From Pseudomonas sp. QS1027 (GTDB taxonomy: Bacteria; Pseudomonadota; Gammaproteobacteria; Pseudomonadales; Pseudomonadaceae), in the NCBI RefSeq assembly GCF_002814235.1, contig NZ_PHSU01000038.1, positions 1-64,000 on the forward strand: 64,000 nt of DNA. Reading direction: 5' to 3'. Under the pieces are notes generated by a model. That model saw only the letters and a list, made by a program, of their open reading frames with translations, did not search any database and was not told the origin of the DNA. Every line of letters starts with the position of its first letter. The stretch's first letter is position 1. Positions 7,883-16,777 of this stretch are shown here, piece after piece. The translations under genes were made by a program, and so were the position numbers.

Positions 7883-10800
7883 TCAGGTTGTCCGCCTGAA
7901 TGGTAATATCACCGCCGGCACTGACAGTGCTTTTACTATTGAGAAAGTTGCCACCACGAAAGACAAAGTCCCCCCTGCCGAGAGCGAGGCGGCAGCACTG
8001 ATATCGTTGTCCTGCCCTTCGTAAGTCTCACGGACGGCGATACCAAGATCGTAATAACTCCCTGAGCATCTAAGGCACCTAAGGGTTATGGTGCCCGAGA
8101 CCAGCTTGCGCCCTAGGCTGAAACCCTCCGTACGGTTCTCGAAGTTGGCGGCATTGATGCTGAACTGGCCGGTACTTTCCAACGACCCGGAGATATTGCT
8201 GACCTGGGCCGCCTGAGACGCACCGCCATAGCCGTCGATGCTGACGGCACCCAGGCTGTAAAGCTGGGCCGAATGGTTGGTGAAATTGTTGACGTGCAAC
8301 GCCGTGTCGCCGCCGCTGAAAATCAAGCCGTTCTCGTTCAACAGGCTGGGCGTGTTCAGCAGCAAATTGCCGGTGCTACCCAAGGTCCCATGGTTGTTGA
8401 TGGCCCCGGCATTGACGCTCAGTCCCGCCGCCGAAGTGATGCGGCCGGAGTTGTTCAACGCCCCACCAACATTGAGCGTGCTATCTCCCCCCCCGGCAAT
8501 GCTCCCGGTGCTGCCCAGATTGAGCGAAGCGGCGTTCAGCCCCAGGGTGCCCAGGCTGCTGTAACGACCATTGCCGCCATAGTTGCCCGCCAGGTTCAGG
8601 CTGGCCGTGCCATCACTGGCGATCAGCCCGTCGTTGTTCCAATTGACGCCATTGCCGACCAGGCTGGTGGACGCCAGCAACTGCCCACCCGCCGTCTGGT
8701 TCAGGGTATTGACGTTCAGCGTCAGGCGCCCGGCCTGGATCACGCTGCTGTTGGTCCAGCTATCGGCGGTCAGGGTCAAGCCGCCACGGGTCACCAGGCT
8801 GCCGCCCGCATTCAAGATATTTGCGGTGGCGATATCAAACGTACCGGTACCCACATGCAGCAAGCTGCCGCCCAGGTTCTGGAAGCCGGCGGCATTCAGG
8901 GTCAGGTCACTGTTGGCGGTTTCCAATTTGCCGTTGCGGTTGTCGAACATCCCGCCGATCTGCAAATCAGTCTTGCCGCTGGTCCCCAACGCCCGCAGTT
9001 GCCCGGTCTGGTTATCCAGGCTGGCGGCACGCACGCTCAGGGTGCTGTCGCTTTCGATAATGCCCAGGCGGTTGTTCAGCGCACCGTTGAGGCTGAGGTC
9101 GATCCGTTGGCCGGCAATCTGCCCGTCGTTGTCGCCGCTGTTGTCGAAGTTGTTGCCGCTGACCTGGACCAGGCCCTTGGCGTACAGGCCGCCGTTGCGG
9201 TTGTCGAAGTCGGCGCTGGTGATCACGGCATCGCCGCTTTGCGCCGAGATCCGCCCGCCATAGTTGTCGATCCCGCCCAGGGCACTGAGGTTCAGGCGCT
9301 GGGCCTGGGTGATGCCGCCCTGGCGGTTGTTGTTCAGGTCGTAGCCGTTTTTCAGCACACCGACGATCCGCGCTTCGAGGGCCGCCTTGACGCTGGCCAG
9401 GGTGCCGCCGCGGTTGTCGAGGTTGGCGGCGCTGACCGTCAGGTCGCCGTTCTGGGCGATGAGCTTGCCGCTCTGGTTGTCGACATCGCCGGCGATCGTC
9501 AGGTTCAACGCGCCCTGGCCTTGCACGGTGCCCTTGCCGTTGGCGAGGCTGGCGGCAGTCACTTGCACATCACTGTTCTGGCTGTAGATCAGGCCGTCGC
9601 CGCTGTTCTGCACGGCGCCGCTGGCGGTCAGGGTCAGTACGTCGTTGGCCGCCACGGTGCCGCGATTGCTGTTATCGAGGCCGCCGCTGAGCACACTCAA
9701 TAGCCCCTGGCTGACCAGTTGCCCGCCCTGGTTGTTGATCTGGCTGCTGCGGCTGATCACCAGCGGCCCGCCGCTGCCGAGCTTGCCGTTGGTGTTGGTC
9801 AGGACACCGAGCAGGTCGAGATTGACCGCGTCATTGCCGGTCAGGCTGCCGCCGGTGTTGTCCAGTGTGCTCCCGGTGAAGCTCAGGGCCTGTTGCGCGC
9901 TGACCGTGCCGCTGTTGGTCAGGGCCATGGCGTTCAGCGTCAGGGCCGCGCCGCTGTCGATGGAGCCGCCCGCTGCGTTGTTCAGCAAACCACTGACGGT
10001 CAGTTGCTGAGCCGCGCCGCTGGACAGAATGCCGCCACTGTTATCCAGACTGGCGGCGTTGACGGTCAGGCTGTTCTGGCTGACCAAGGCACCGTTGCCA
10101 CTGTTGAGCAACGCGCCACTGAGGGTCACGCCGAGGTTGCCGCTACGGCTGGAGACCGTGCCGCTATTGCGGTTGTCGAGACTGCCGCCGTTGACCGCCA
10201 GTCCCTGCCAGCCGGAAATCAAACCGCCCTGGTTGACCACGCTGTTGGCGGTCACGCCCAGTTGGTTACTGCTGATCAGCTTGCCACCGCTGTTATCCAG
10301 GGTACGGCCTGCAATATTGAAACTCTGGCTGCTGGACAGCTCACCGTTTTGGTTGTTCAGGTCGCGCAGGCGGTTGAGGGTCAACGGTCCCTGGGCGTTC
10401 AACAGACCGTTGCGGTTATCCAGGTCGCCGCCGGCCAGGTCCAGGCTGAGCGCCTGGCTGCCCAGCAGGCGCCCGCCGTTCTGGGTCAGGGCGCCGAGGT
10501 TCAAGCCGATATCGCCCTTGGCCGAGACCTCACCGCCGTTGCTGGAATCCAGGCTGTTGGCGGTGATCGTCAAGCCACCCTGGCTGTTGATCAAGCCATT
10601 GGCCGTATTGTTCAAGGCCATGGCATTGAGGGTCAGCGCGCCGCCGCCGAGCAGCGTGCCGCCCTGGTTGTTCAGGTCGGCGCTGCTGATGTTCAGGCTT
10701 TGCGCGGCGTTGATCAGGCCCAGGCTCTGGTTGGTCAGTAGGCCGGTCGTCGTCAGGCTGAGGTCGCTGCGACTGGTAAGCGTCCCGCCGCTGTTATCCA

Positions 10801-13800
10801 GACTGGCCGCCCGCACATCGAGCGCGGCGGCGGCGATCTGGCCCTTGAGGTTGCTCAAGGCCTGGTTGACCCGCAGGGTCAGCGCCTGGTTGCTCAGCAG
10901 CTTGCCGTTGCTGTTGTCCAGGCTGTCGGCGAGCAGGCTGAAGGCCTGGGCGCTGGAGAGTTCACCGCCCTGGTTGTTCACGCCCTTGAGGTTGTTCAGC
11001 ACCAGCGACGGCGCGTTGATCAAGCCGTTCTGGTTGTTCAACTGGCCGTGGTTCAGGTCAAGGCTCAGCGCGGTATGGCTGAAGAGCTTGCCGCCCTGCT
11101 GGTCCAGGCCGCTGACGCTGGCGGTCAGGGCCTTTTCGCTGCCGAGGCTGCCACCCTGGTTGGTGACCTGCCCGGCGGTGAGGCTCAGGCTGTCGGCGCT
11201 GCTCAGGCTGCCGTTGCTGTTATCGAACGCCCCGGTGCTCACGCTGACCGCGCCCTTGGCGCTGATCACGCCTTGTTGGGTATTGTCGAGGCTGGCGCTG
11301 TTCAAGGTCAGAGGGTTGTCGGTGACCAATCGGCCGCCCTGGTTGATCAGGGCACCGGCACTGGTCAGGTTCAAGGCCCCCGCGCTCGACAGGCTGCCCG
11401 TCGAGTTGTCCAGGCTGGAGACGTTGAGCGTCAGGTTGCCTTCGCTGCTGATCAGGCCCTGGAGCCGGTTGGTCAGGGCATTGTCGAGGGTGATGACCAG
11501 GCCCGACTGGGCACTCAGGGTGCCGCCGCTGTTGTCCAGGCTGGCACCGCTGAGGCTGGCGCTGCCCTGGCTGCGCAACTGGCCCAGGCTCTGGTTGATG
11601 ACCTGGGCGACCTTGAGGCCCAACGCCGTGTTGGCGAGGACCTTGCCGCCCGCGCTGTTGTCCAGGCGCGTGCCAGTCAGGCTCAGGTCAGCGCTGCCGG
11701 AAATCTCGCCCGCGCGGTTGTCGATCTGATCGACAGTGAGTTTCAGCGCTTTTGTCGCCCCGATCAGGCCGCCCTGGCGGTTATCCAGGGCGTTGCCGTT
11801 GAGGGTCAGCGCGCCGCCGGCGATCAGTTGACCGTTCTGGTTGTTCAGGCTGGCGATCTTCGCCGTCACATCGAGCTTGCCGGAGACCGCCCCGTTGCTG
11901 TTGTCCAGGCTGTTGGCGGTCAGCAGCAGCGCGCCGTCGCCGATCAGGGTGCCGTTCTGGTTGGTGAAGGCATTGGTCACCCCCAGGTCGACCGCGCCCC
12001 GGCTGCTGATCAGGCCCTGGCCGTTGTCCAGGCTGGCGCTGCGGCTGTCGAGGGACGCGGCGGAAATCAGGCCGTTGAGGTTGCCCAGCGCCTGAGTGAT
12101 GCGCAGGGTCAGGCCCTGCTCGCTCAGCAGCTTGCCGTTGCTGTTATCCAGGCTTTGCGCCGCCAGGGTGTAGGCCTGGGCGCTGGAGATTTCGCCGTTC
12201 TGGTTGGCGACCCCGTTGAGGTTGTTCAGGACCAGCAGCGGGCCATTGATCACGCCGTGCTGGTTGTTCAACTGGCCGTTGTGCAGGTCCAGGCTCAGGC
12301 GGGTTTTACTGAACAGTTCGCCGCCTTGCTGGTCGAGGCCGGTGAGCTTGGCGGTCAGGGTCTTCTCGCTGGCGATGCGGCCGCCCTGGTTGGTGACCTG
12401 GGTGGCGCTCAGGTCCAGGCTGTCGTCACTGGTCAGGTGACCGCCCTGGCTGTTGTCCAAGGTGCCAGTCGTAACGCGGGTCGCGCCGGTGCCGTTGATC
12501 ACGCCTTGTTGACGGTTGTCGAGGCTGGCACTGGCAAGGGTCAAGCCCTGATCCGTGAGGATCGAACCGCCCTGGTTGAGCACCGCGCCGAGGCTGGTGA
12601 TCGACAAAGCGCCCCCACTGCCGAGTTGGCCCGCGCTGTTGTCCAGGCTCGCGGCATTGACGGTCAGTGCACCTTCGCTGCTGAGCAACCCGGTGTGGTT
12701 GAGCAATGCGCCATCGAGGCGGATATCCAGGCCCTTGAGGCCGGAGAAGTTGCCACCGCTGTTATCCAGGGTACTGCCGGCCAGGCGCGCGGTCCCCTTG
12801 GCGAACAGCCGTCCCTTGGTCTGGTTGATCAGTTGCGCCACCGTCAGCCCGAGATCGGTCTCGGTCAGCAGCTTGCCACCGTCGCTGTTGTTCAGACGCT
12901 GGCCGGTGACAGTGACACGGCTGGCAGTGCTGGAGAGTTCACCGGCACGGTTGTCGATCTGCTCGACATTGAGGGTCAGGGCCTGGGTGCTGGCGACCGT
13001 ACCGCCGTTGCGGTTGTCGAGGGTTTTACCGGTCAGCAGCAAACTGCCCTGAGCGACCAATGCCCCACCCTGCTGGTTCAGGGTGTCGACGTTGGCGCTG
13101 AGATCACCCTGGCTGGCGATGCGGCCAGCGGCGTTGGCGATTTCCTGCGCCTTGAGGGTCACCGGGCCGACCGCACTGAGCAGGCCGCCGCTGTTGTCCA
13201 GGCGGGTACCTTGGTAGCCGATGGCGGCCCTGCCGATCAGATTGCCCTTGTCGCGGTTGTCCAGTTGATCGACCAGCAACTTCAAGTCCTGGTCGGCTTG
13301 AATCACACCACCACGGTTGTCTGCCGAGGCGCTGCGCAAGGTCAGTAGAGCCTTGCCCGCCAGGCTGCCGCCACGGTTATCCAGGCTGCCGGTGCCAAGG
13401 TCGATGGCCTGGCCGGCGCGCAGCTTGCCTTGCTCGCGGTTGTCGAAAGCGCCGCTGATGGTCGCGGTCAGCGGGCCGTCGACCGCCAGCAGGCGGCCCG
13501 CCGCGCGGTTGTCCAGGCTGGCGGCGGTCAGGCGCAGGGCCTTGCCGGAACCGAGGCTGCCGGCATGGTTGTCCAGGGCGCCACTGAGGTCGATGCTCAA
13601 GCCCAGGTCGCCGGTCAGTTGGCCGCCGGTGTTGTCCAGGCTGGCGGCCTTGAGACTCGCCTGCCCGGCGCTGGACAGGACGCCGTTGCGGTTGCTGACA
13701 GCGCCGAGGACCGTCAGGCCCAGGCCGGCATCGCTGCCGAAGGTGCCATTGGAGTTGTCGAGGCTGGCGGCGTGCATGTCCAGGCCGTTGCCCGTCACCA

Positions 13801-16741
13801 GTCCCTTGACGTTGCTCAGCGCCTGGTCGATGCGCAGAAGCAAGGCCTGCTGACTGATGACCTTGCCCCCGCTGTTGTCCAGGCTTTGCGCGGCCAGGGT
13901 GAAGCCCAGGTCGCTGGAGATTTCGCCGTTGCGGTTCGCTACGTCCTTGAGGTTTTTCAACGACAGGAGACCGCTGGCGTTGATCAGGCCGTTCTGGTTG
14001 TTGAGTGAGCCGTTGGTGAGGTCCAGGCTCAGGGTACTGCTGCTGAACAGCTTGCCGCCCTGCTGGTCGAGGCCACTGACCCGCGCGGTCAGGGCCTTGG
14101 CGCTGGACAGGCTGCCACCGTTGTTGAGCTGGCCGCTGCTGAGGTCCAGGGTGTCGCCGCTGGTGAGGGTGCCACCCAGGTTGCTCAGGGTGCCAAGGCT
14201 GTTGAGGGTCATACCCTGGACGCTGGAAAACTGGCCGCCGTCGTTGTTCAGGCTGCCGGTGTTGAGCAGGACCGAGCCGTCACCCTTGAGGGAGCCCTGG
14301 GCATTGAGCAGTTGGTCGCTCAGGGTCAGGCCCAGGTTGCCCTTGGCGTACAGGTTACCGCCCTGGCGGTTGTCGAGGCTGGCGCCGCTCAGGGTCAGGT
14401 CGGCCCCACTGCTGATCTGCCCGCCCAGGTTGCTCAGCGCCCCGGTTGCACCGAGGCTCAGGTTACCCTGGCTGGACAGCGTACCGCCGGCACTGTTGTC
14501 GAGGCTGCCGAGGGTCAGGTTCAGCGCAGACTGGGCCGTGGCCCGCCCGCCCGTGTTGAGCAGGCTGGCCGTCTGGATCGCCAGGCTGTTGCCGGACAGC
14601 ACGCCTTGGGCGTTGTTCAAGGTCTGGTTGACCAACAGGGCCAGGGCCGCGTCGCTCAGGACCTTGCCGCCGGCGCTGTTGTCCAGGCTGTTGGCCGCCA
14701 GGGTGAAACCCTGATGGCTGGAGATTTCGCCGTTCTGGTTGACCACCGTGGAAAGGTTCTTGAGCAACAGCGCGCCCGGAGTGGTGATCAGCGCGTTCTG
14801 GTTATTGAGCAGGCCCTGGTTCAGGTCGAGGGTCAGGCCGGTGGTGCCGCTCAACTGGCCCTGGGTGTGCTGGTCCAGGCCGGTGGCGTTGACGGTCAAG
14901 GCCATGGCGCTGGTGATACGACCGCTCTCGCTGTTGTTCACCTGGCCGCTAGTCAGATTCAGGGCATTGTTGCTGCTCAGCAGGCCGGATTGGTGATTGT
15001 CCAGGCTGGCACTGTTGATCACGGCGGCGCCGTTGCTCTGGATCTGACCGGACTGATGGTTGTCCAGCACGCCGCGGGTCGTCAGGCCCAGGTTGCCCTG
15101 GCTGACGATCGAACCTTGCTGGCTGTTGTCCAGCCACGCCGCGTTGACTTGCAGGTTCTGTTGCGCGGCCAGGCGCCCGCCCTGGTTGTTGAAGGCTCCG
15201 CTGGCATTGATATTCAGGGTACTGCCGGCCGCGATCAGGCCGGCGACGTTGTCCAGGCTGGCCAGCGTCAGGTTGACGTCGGCCAGGCTGGAGATCTCGG
15301 CCTGGCCGTTGCTCAACGCGCCCAGGTTGGCGGTCAGCGAGCCATTGCTGTGAATCAGTCCACCCTGGGTATTGAGCAGTTGCCCGGCGCTCACGCCCAG
15401 GGTGCCGCCACTCAAGACCCGGCCTTTGTTCTGGTTGTCCAGGGTCGACGCCGCCACGCTGACTTGCCGCTGCCCGCTCAAGGTACCGCCCTGGTTGCCC
15501 AGGGCCTGCGTGGCGCTGACGCTCAGGTCGCGGCTGGCGATCACGCTCTGGCCGCTGTTGCTGATGTTCTGCGCGGTGACGCTGACATCGCCGGTGCTGT
15601 TGCGGGTGTTGTCGGCATTGACCCCGGCCTCGATGATAGCGAGGTTGGTCAACTGGCCGCCGCTGTTGAGGGTGATGCTGTCTCTGGCCGCCAGGTTGTT
15701 CCGGCTGGTCAGGTCCCCCGTGGTCTGCACGTTCAAGCTGCTGCCGGCGTAGACCGGACCCTGCGCATCGAGGCTCGCGGCCTTCACGTTGACAGCGCCA
15801 CTGGCCGTGGCCTGGACCAGGCTCAGTTGGCCGTTGGCATCGAGTTGGATATCACCGCCACTGGCGGCCAGATTACCGGCCAGCTTGACCCCGACCCCGG
15901 CTTCGGTACCGACCAGCTTGATGGTCCCGGCGTACATGCCGCCCAGCGCCGAAGAATCGATGGCCACCTGGGGCTTGCTGCTGCCGTCGTCGGCACGCGC
16001 CGTGGAACTGAGCGTGCGGGCGTCGACATCGTTGCGACCGGCAATGATCGTCAGTTGCTTGGCATTGATCTGCGCGTTGATGCTCGCGGCGCGGGTGATG
16101 ATTTCGAACTGGTCGACGTTGTTGGCATTCAGGCCAGCACCGTCGATGGACACGCTGCCCTGGTCAACCTGATAGCCCGTGACCTGGCCGTTGGTGATCA
16201 CCGCCTTACCGGTGGTCAAGGTCGCTTGCGGGGTATTGATAAAACCGCAACCGTTGCAACTGATCCCGTACGGGTTGGCGACGATGACATGGGCCGACTG
16301 CCCTGCCACTTCGGTGTACCCGCGCAACTGGCTCGGGCTGCCGCCATTCACTTCGTTGAGGATGACGTTGGCCGCGGCGCCAGTGAAATTCGGGTTGCCG
16401 ACTATGATCCCGCCCAGTTGCGTGGACTGGGTGCGCGCCGTGGCATTGTTAAGGATGACCCCGTTGGCCCCGACGTTGTAGTCACTGAACTGGTTGTGCG
16501 ACAGCCCCTGGGCATTCGGCGCGGCAATATTGACGATGGGCACGCCATTGCCCGCCTGGCCGAGCGTGGTGCCCGGCGCACTGACCACGACCCCGTCCGC
16601 CTGGGCTAGCAACGGTTGCCAGAACATCGCATTCGCCAGGATGAACGCCAGCCCGCGCTTGGGCAGCCCCAGGAAGTGCTCACGGTTTTTCAGGGCAGCA
16701 GAAGGCTGTCGAGCCAGGAAGGCAAACTGACGAACGTCCAT
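7883..16741 (-). CDS. TpsA/CdiA filamentous hemagglutinin, N-terminal part (frameshifted)
   Basis: The N-terminal 2,952 residues of a two-partner-secretion exoprotein. Residues 1-50 form an extended signal peptide (charged region, then hydrophobic ILANAMFWQPLLAQA). The TPS secretion domain follows to about residue 300, with the NPYGISCNGCGFINTP signature where related proteins have NPNG motifs. The rest is a long beta-helix of roughly 20-residue repeats of the type LDNxGGxLxSxxxLxL. After about residue 2922 the reading changes frame at a C6 tract (G6 on the coding strand), giving an unrelated ~29-residue tail. Adding one base restores a protein of about 5,128 residues continuous with the downstream part. 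It should be exported by the Sec pathway and then by the TpsB protein encoded just upstream (36-nt gap). As read, it would lack the toxin end. Confidence 0.9.
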   Translation of the reverse strand: MDVRQFAFLARQPSAALKNREHFLGLPKRGLAFILANAMFWQPLLAQADGVVVSAPGTTLGQAGNGVPIVNIAAPNAQGLSHNQFSDYNVGANGVILNNATARTQSTQLGGIIVGNPNFTGAAANVILNEVNGGSPSQLRGYTEVAGQSAHVIVANPYGISCNGCGFINTPQATLTTGKAVITNGQVTGYQVDQGSVSIDGAGLNANNVDQFEIITRAASINAQINAKQLTIIAGRNDVDARTLSSTARADDGSSKPQVAIDSSALGGMYAGTIKLVGTEAGVGVKLAGNLAASGGDIQLDANGQLSLVQATASGAVNVKAASLDAQGPVYAGSSLNVQTTGDLTSRNNLAARDSITLNSGGQLTNLAIIEAGVNADNTRNSTGDVSVTAQNISNSGQSVIASRDLSVSATQALGNQGGTLSGQRQVSVAASTLDNQNKGRVLSGGTLGVSAGQLLNTQGGLIHSNGSLTANLGALSNGQAEISSLADVNLTLASLDNVAGLIAAGSTLNINASGAFNNQGGRLAAQQNLQVNAAWLDNSQQGSIVSQGNLGLTTRGVLDNHQSGQIQSNGAAVINSASLDNHQSGLLSSNNALNLTSGQVNNSESGRITSAMALTVNATGLDQHTQGQLSGTTGLTLDLNQGLLNNQNALITTPGALLLKNLSTVVNQNGEISSHQGFTLAANSLDNSAGGKVLSDAALALLVNQTLNNAQGVLSGNSLAIQTASLLNTGGRATAQSALNLTLGSLDNSAGGTLSSQGNLSLGATGALSNLGGQISSGADLTLSGASLDNRQGGNLYAKGNLGLTLSDQLLNAQGSLKGDGSVLLNTGSLNNDGGQFSSVQGMTLNSLGTLSNLGGTLTSGDTLDLSSGQLNNGGSLSSAKALTARVSGLDQQGGKLFSSSTLSLDLTNGSLNNQNGLINASGLLSLKNLKDVANRNGEISSDLGFTLAAQSLDNSGGKVISQQALLLRIDQALSNVKGLVTGNGLDMHAASLDNSNGTFGSDAGLGLTVLGAVSNRNGVLSSAGQASLKAASLDNTGGQLTGDLGLSIDLSGALDNHAGSLGSGKALRLTAASLDNRAAGRLLAVDGPLTATISGAFDNREQGKLRAGQAIDLGTGSLDNRGGSLAGKALLTLRSASADNRGGVIQADQDLKLLVDQLDNRDKGNLIGRAAIGYQGTRLDNSGGLLSAVGPVTLKAQEIANAAGRIASQGDLSANVDTLNQQGGALVAQGSLLLTGKTLDNRNGGTVASTQALTLNVEQIDNRAGELSSTASRVTVTGQRLNNSDGGKLLTETDLGLTVAQLINQTKGRLFAKGTARLAGSTLDNSGGNFSGLKGLDIRLDGALLNHTGLLSSEGALTVNAASLDNSAGQLGSGGALSITSLGAVLNQGGSILTDQGLTLASASLDNRQQGVINGTGATRVTTGTLDNSQGGHLTSDDSLDLSATQVTNQGGRIASEKTLTAKLTGLDQQGGELFSKTRLSLDLHNGQLNNQHGVINGPLLVLNNLNGVANQNGEISSAQAYTLAAQSLDNSNGKLLSEQGLTLRITQALGNLNGLISAASLDSRSASLDNGQGLISSRGAVDLGVTNAFTNQNGTLIGDGALLLTANSLDNSNGAVSGKLDVTAKIASLNNQNGQLIAGGALTLNGNALDNRQGGLIGATKALKLTVDQIDNRAGEISGSADLSLTGTRLDNSAGGKVLANTALGLKVAQVINQSLGQLRSQGSASLSGASLDNSGGTLSAQSGLVITLDNALTNRLQGLISSEGNLTLNVSSLDNSTGSLSSAGALNLTSAGALINQGGRLVTDNPLTLNSASLDNTQQGVISAKGAVSVSTGAFDNSNGSLSSADSLSLTAGQVTNQGGSLGSEKALTASVSGLDQQGGKLFSHTALSLDLNHGQLNNQNGLINAPSLVLNNLKGVNNQGGELSSAQAFSLLADSLDNSNGKLLSNQALTLRVNQALSNLKGQIAAAALDVRAASLDNSGGTLTSRSDLSLTTTGLLTNQSLGLINAAQSLNISSADLNNQGGTLLGGGALTLNAMALNNTANGLINSQGGLTITANSLDSSNGGEVSAKGDIGLNLGALTQNGGRLLGSQALSLDLAGGDLDNRNGLLNAQGPLTLNRLRDLNNQNGELSSSQSFNIAGRTLDNSGGKLISSNQLGVTANSVVNQGGLISGWQGLAVNGGSLDNRNSGTVSSRSGNLGVTLSGALLNSGNGALVSQNSLTVNAASLDNSGGILSSGAAQQLTVSGLLNNAAGGSIDSGAALTLNAMALTNSGTVSAQQALSFTGSTLDNTGGSLTGNDAVNLDLLGVLTNTNGKLGSGGPLVISRSSQINNQGGQLVSQGLLSVLSGGLDNSNRGTVAANDVLTLTASGAVQNSGDGLIYSQNSDVQVTAASLANGKGTVQGQGALNLTIAGDVDNQSGKLIAQNGDLTVSAANLDNRGGTLASVKAALEARIVGVLKNGYDLNNNRQGGITQAQRLNLSALGGIDNYGGRISAQSGDAVITSADFDNRNGGLYAKGLVQVSGNNFDNSGDNDGQIAGQRIDLSLNGALNNRLGIIESDSTLSVRAASLDNQTGQLRALGTSGKTDLQIGGMFDNRNGKLETANSDLTLNAAGFQNLGGSLLHVGTGTFDIATANILNAGGSLVTRGGLTLTADSWTNSSVIQAGRLTLNVNTLNQTAGGQLLASTSLVGNGVNWNNDGLIASDGTASLNLAGNYGGNGRYSSLGTLGLNAASLNLGSTGSIAGGGDSTLNVGGALNNSGRITSAAGLSVNAGAINNHGTLGSTGNLLLNTPSLLNENGLIFSGGDTALHVNNFTNHSAQLYSLGAVSIDGYGGASQAAQVSNISGSLESTGQFSINAANFENRTEGFSLGRKLVSGTITLRCLRCSGSYYDLGIAVRETYEGQDNDISAAASLSAGGTLSFVVATFSIVKALSVPAVILPFRRTT
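7970..7975. other. C6 homopolymer tract at the cdiA frameshift
   Basis: On the coding (minus) strand the text is GCA followed by six G. Read in the upstream frame it gives SAGG and then an out-of-frame tail. Read one base off it gives AGG(D)FVFRGGNFLNSK, typical hemagglutinin-repeat sequence, and I translated that frame without a stop all the way into the downstream part. One extra G (seven) restores the frame exactly. This may be a real mutation, a phase-variable tract, or a sequencing error. Confidence 0.85.
9700..15400 (-). repeat. Degenerate protein-coding repeats with a recurring longer block in tpsA
   Basis: Within the N-terminal tpsA part the ~60-nt (20-residue) repeat unit is organised into longer blocks. 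One recognisable block (LDQQGG..., a leucine-rich stretch, NNQNGLI, then NGEISS, ...SLDNS.GK) recurs at least five times. Its GE(I/L)SS motif lies near 14720, 13915, 12185, 10952 and 10335. Spacing is uneven (about 805, 1730, 1233 and 617 nt), which suggests expansion and loss of blocks by recombination. Confidence 0.75.
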
Positions 16742-16777
16742 GTCGGAATCTCAATGCAACGAGTGCGGTGAATGGCG

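Noticed and set aside
8273..16609. Long plus-strand frames opposite tpsA (for example 8273-9703, 11048-13348, 14312-16609)
   Set aside because: They are repetitive Ala/Val/Gln or Leu/Pro/Arg-rich shadows of the repeat coding on the other strand, with no ribosome-binding sites or recognisable domains.
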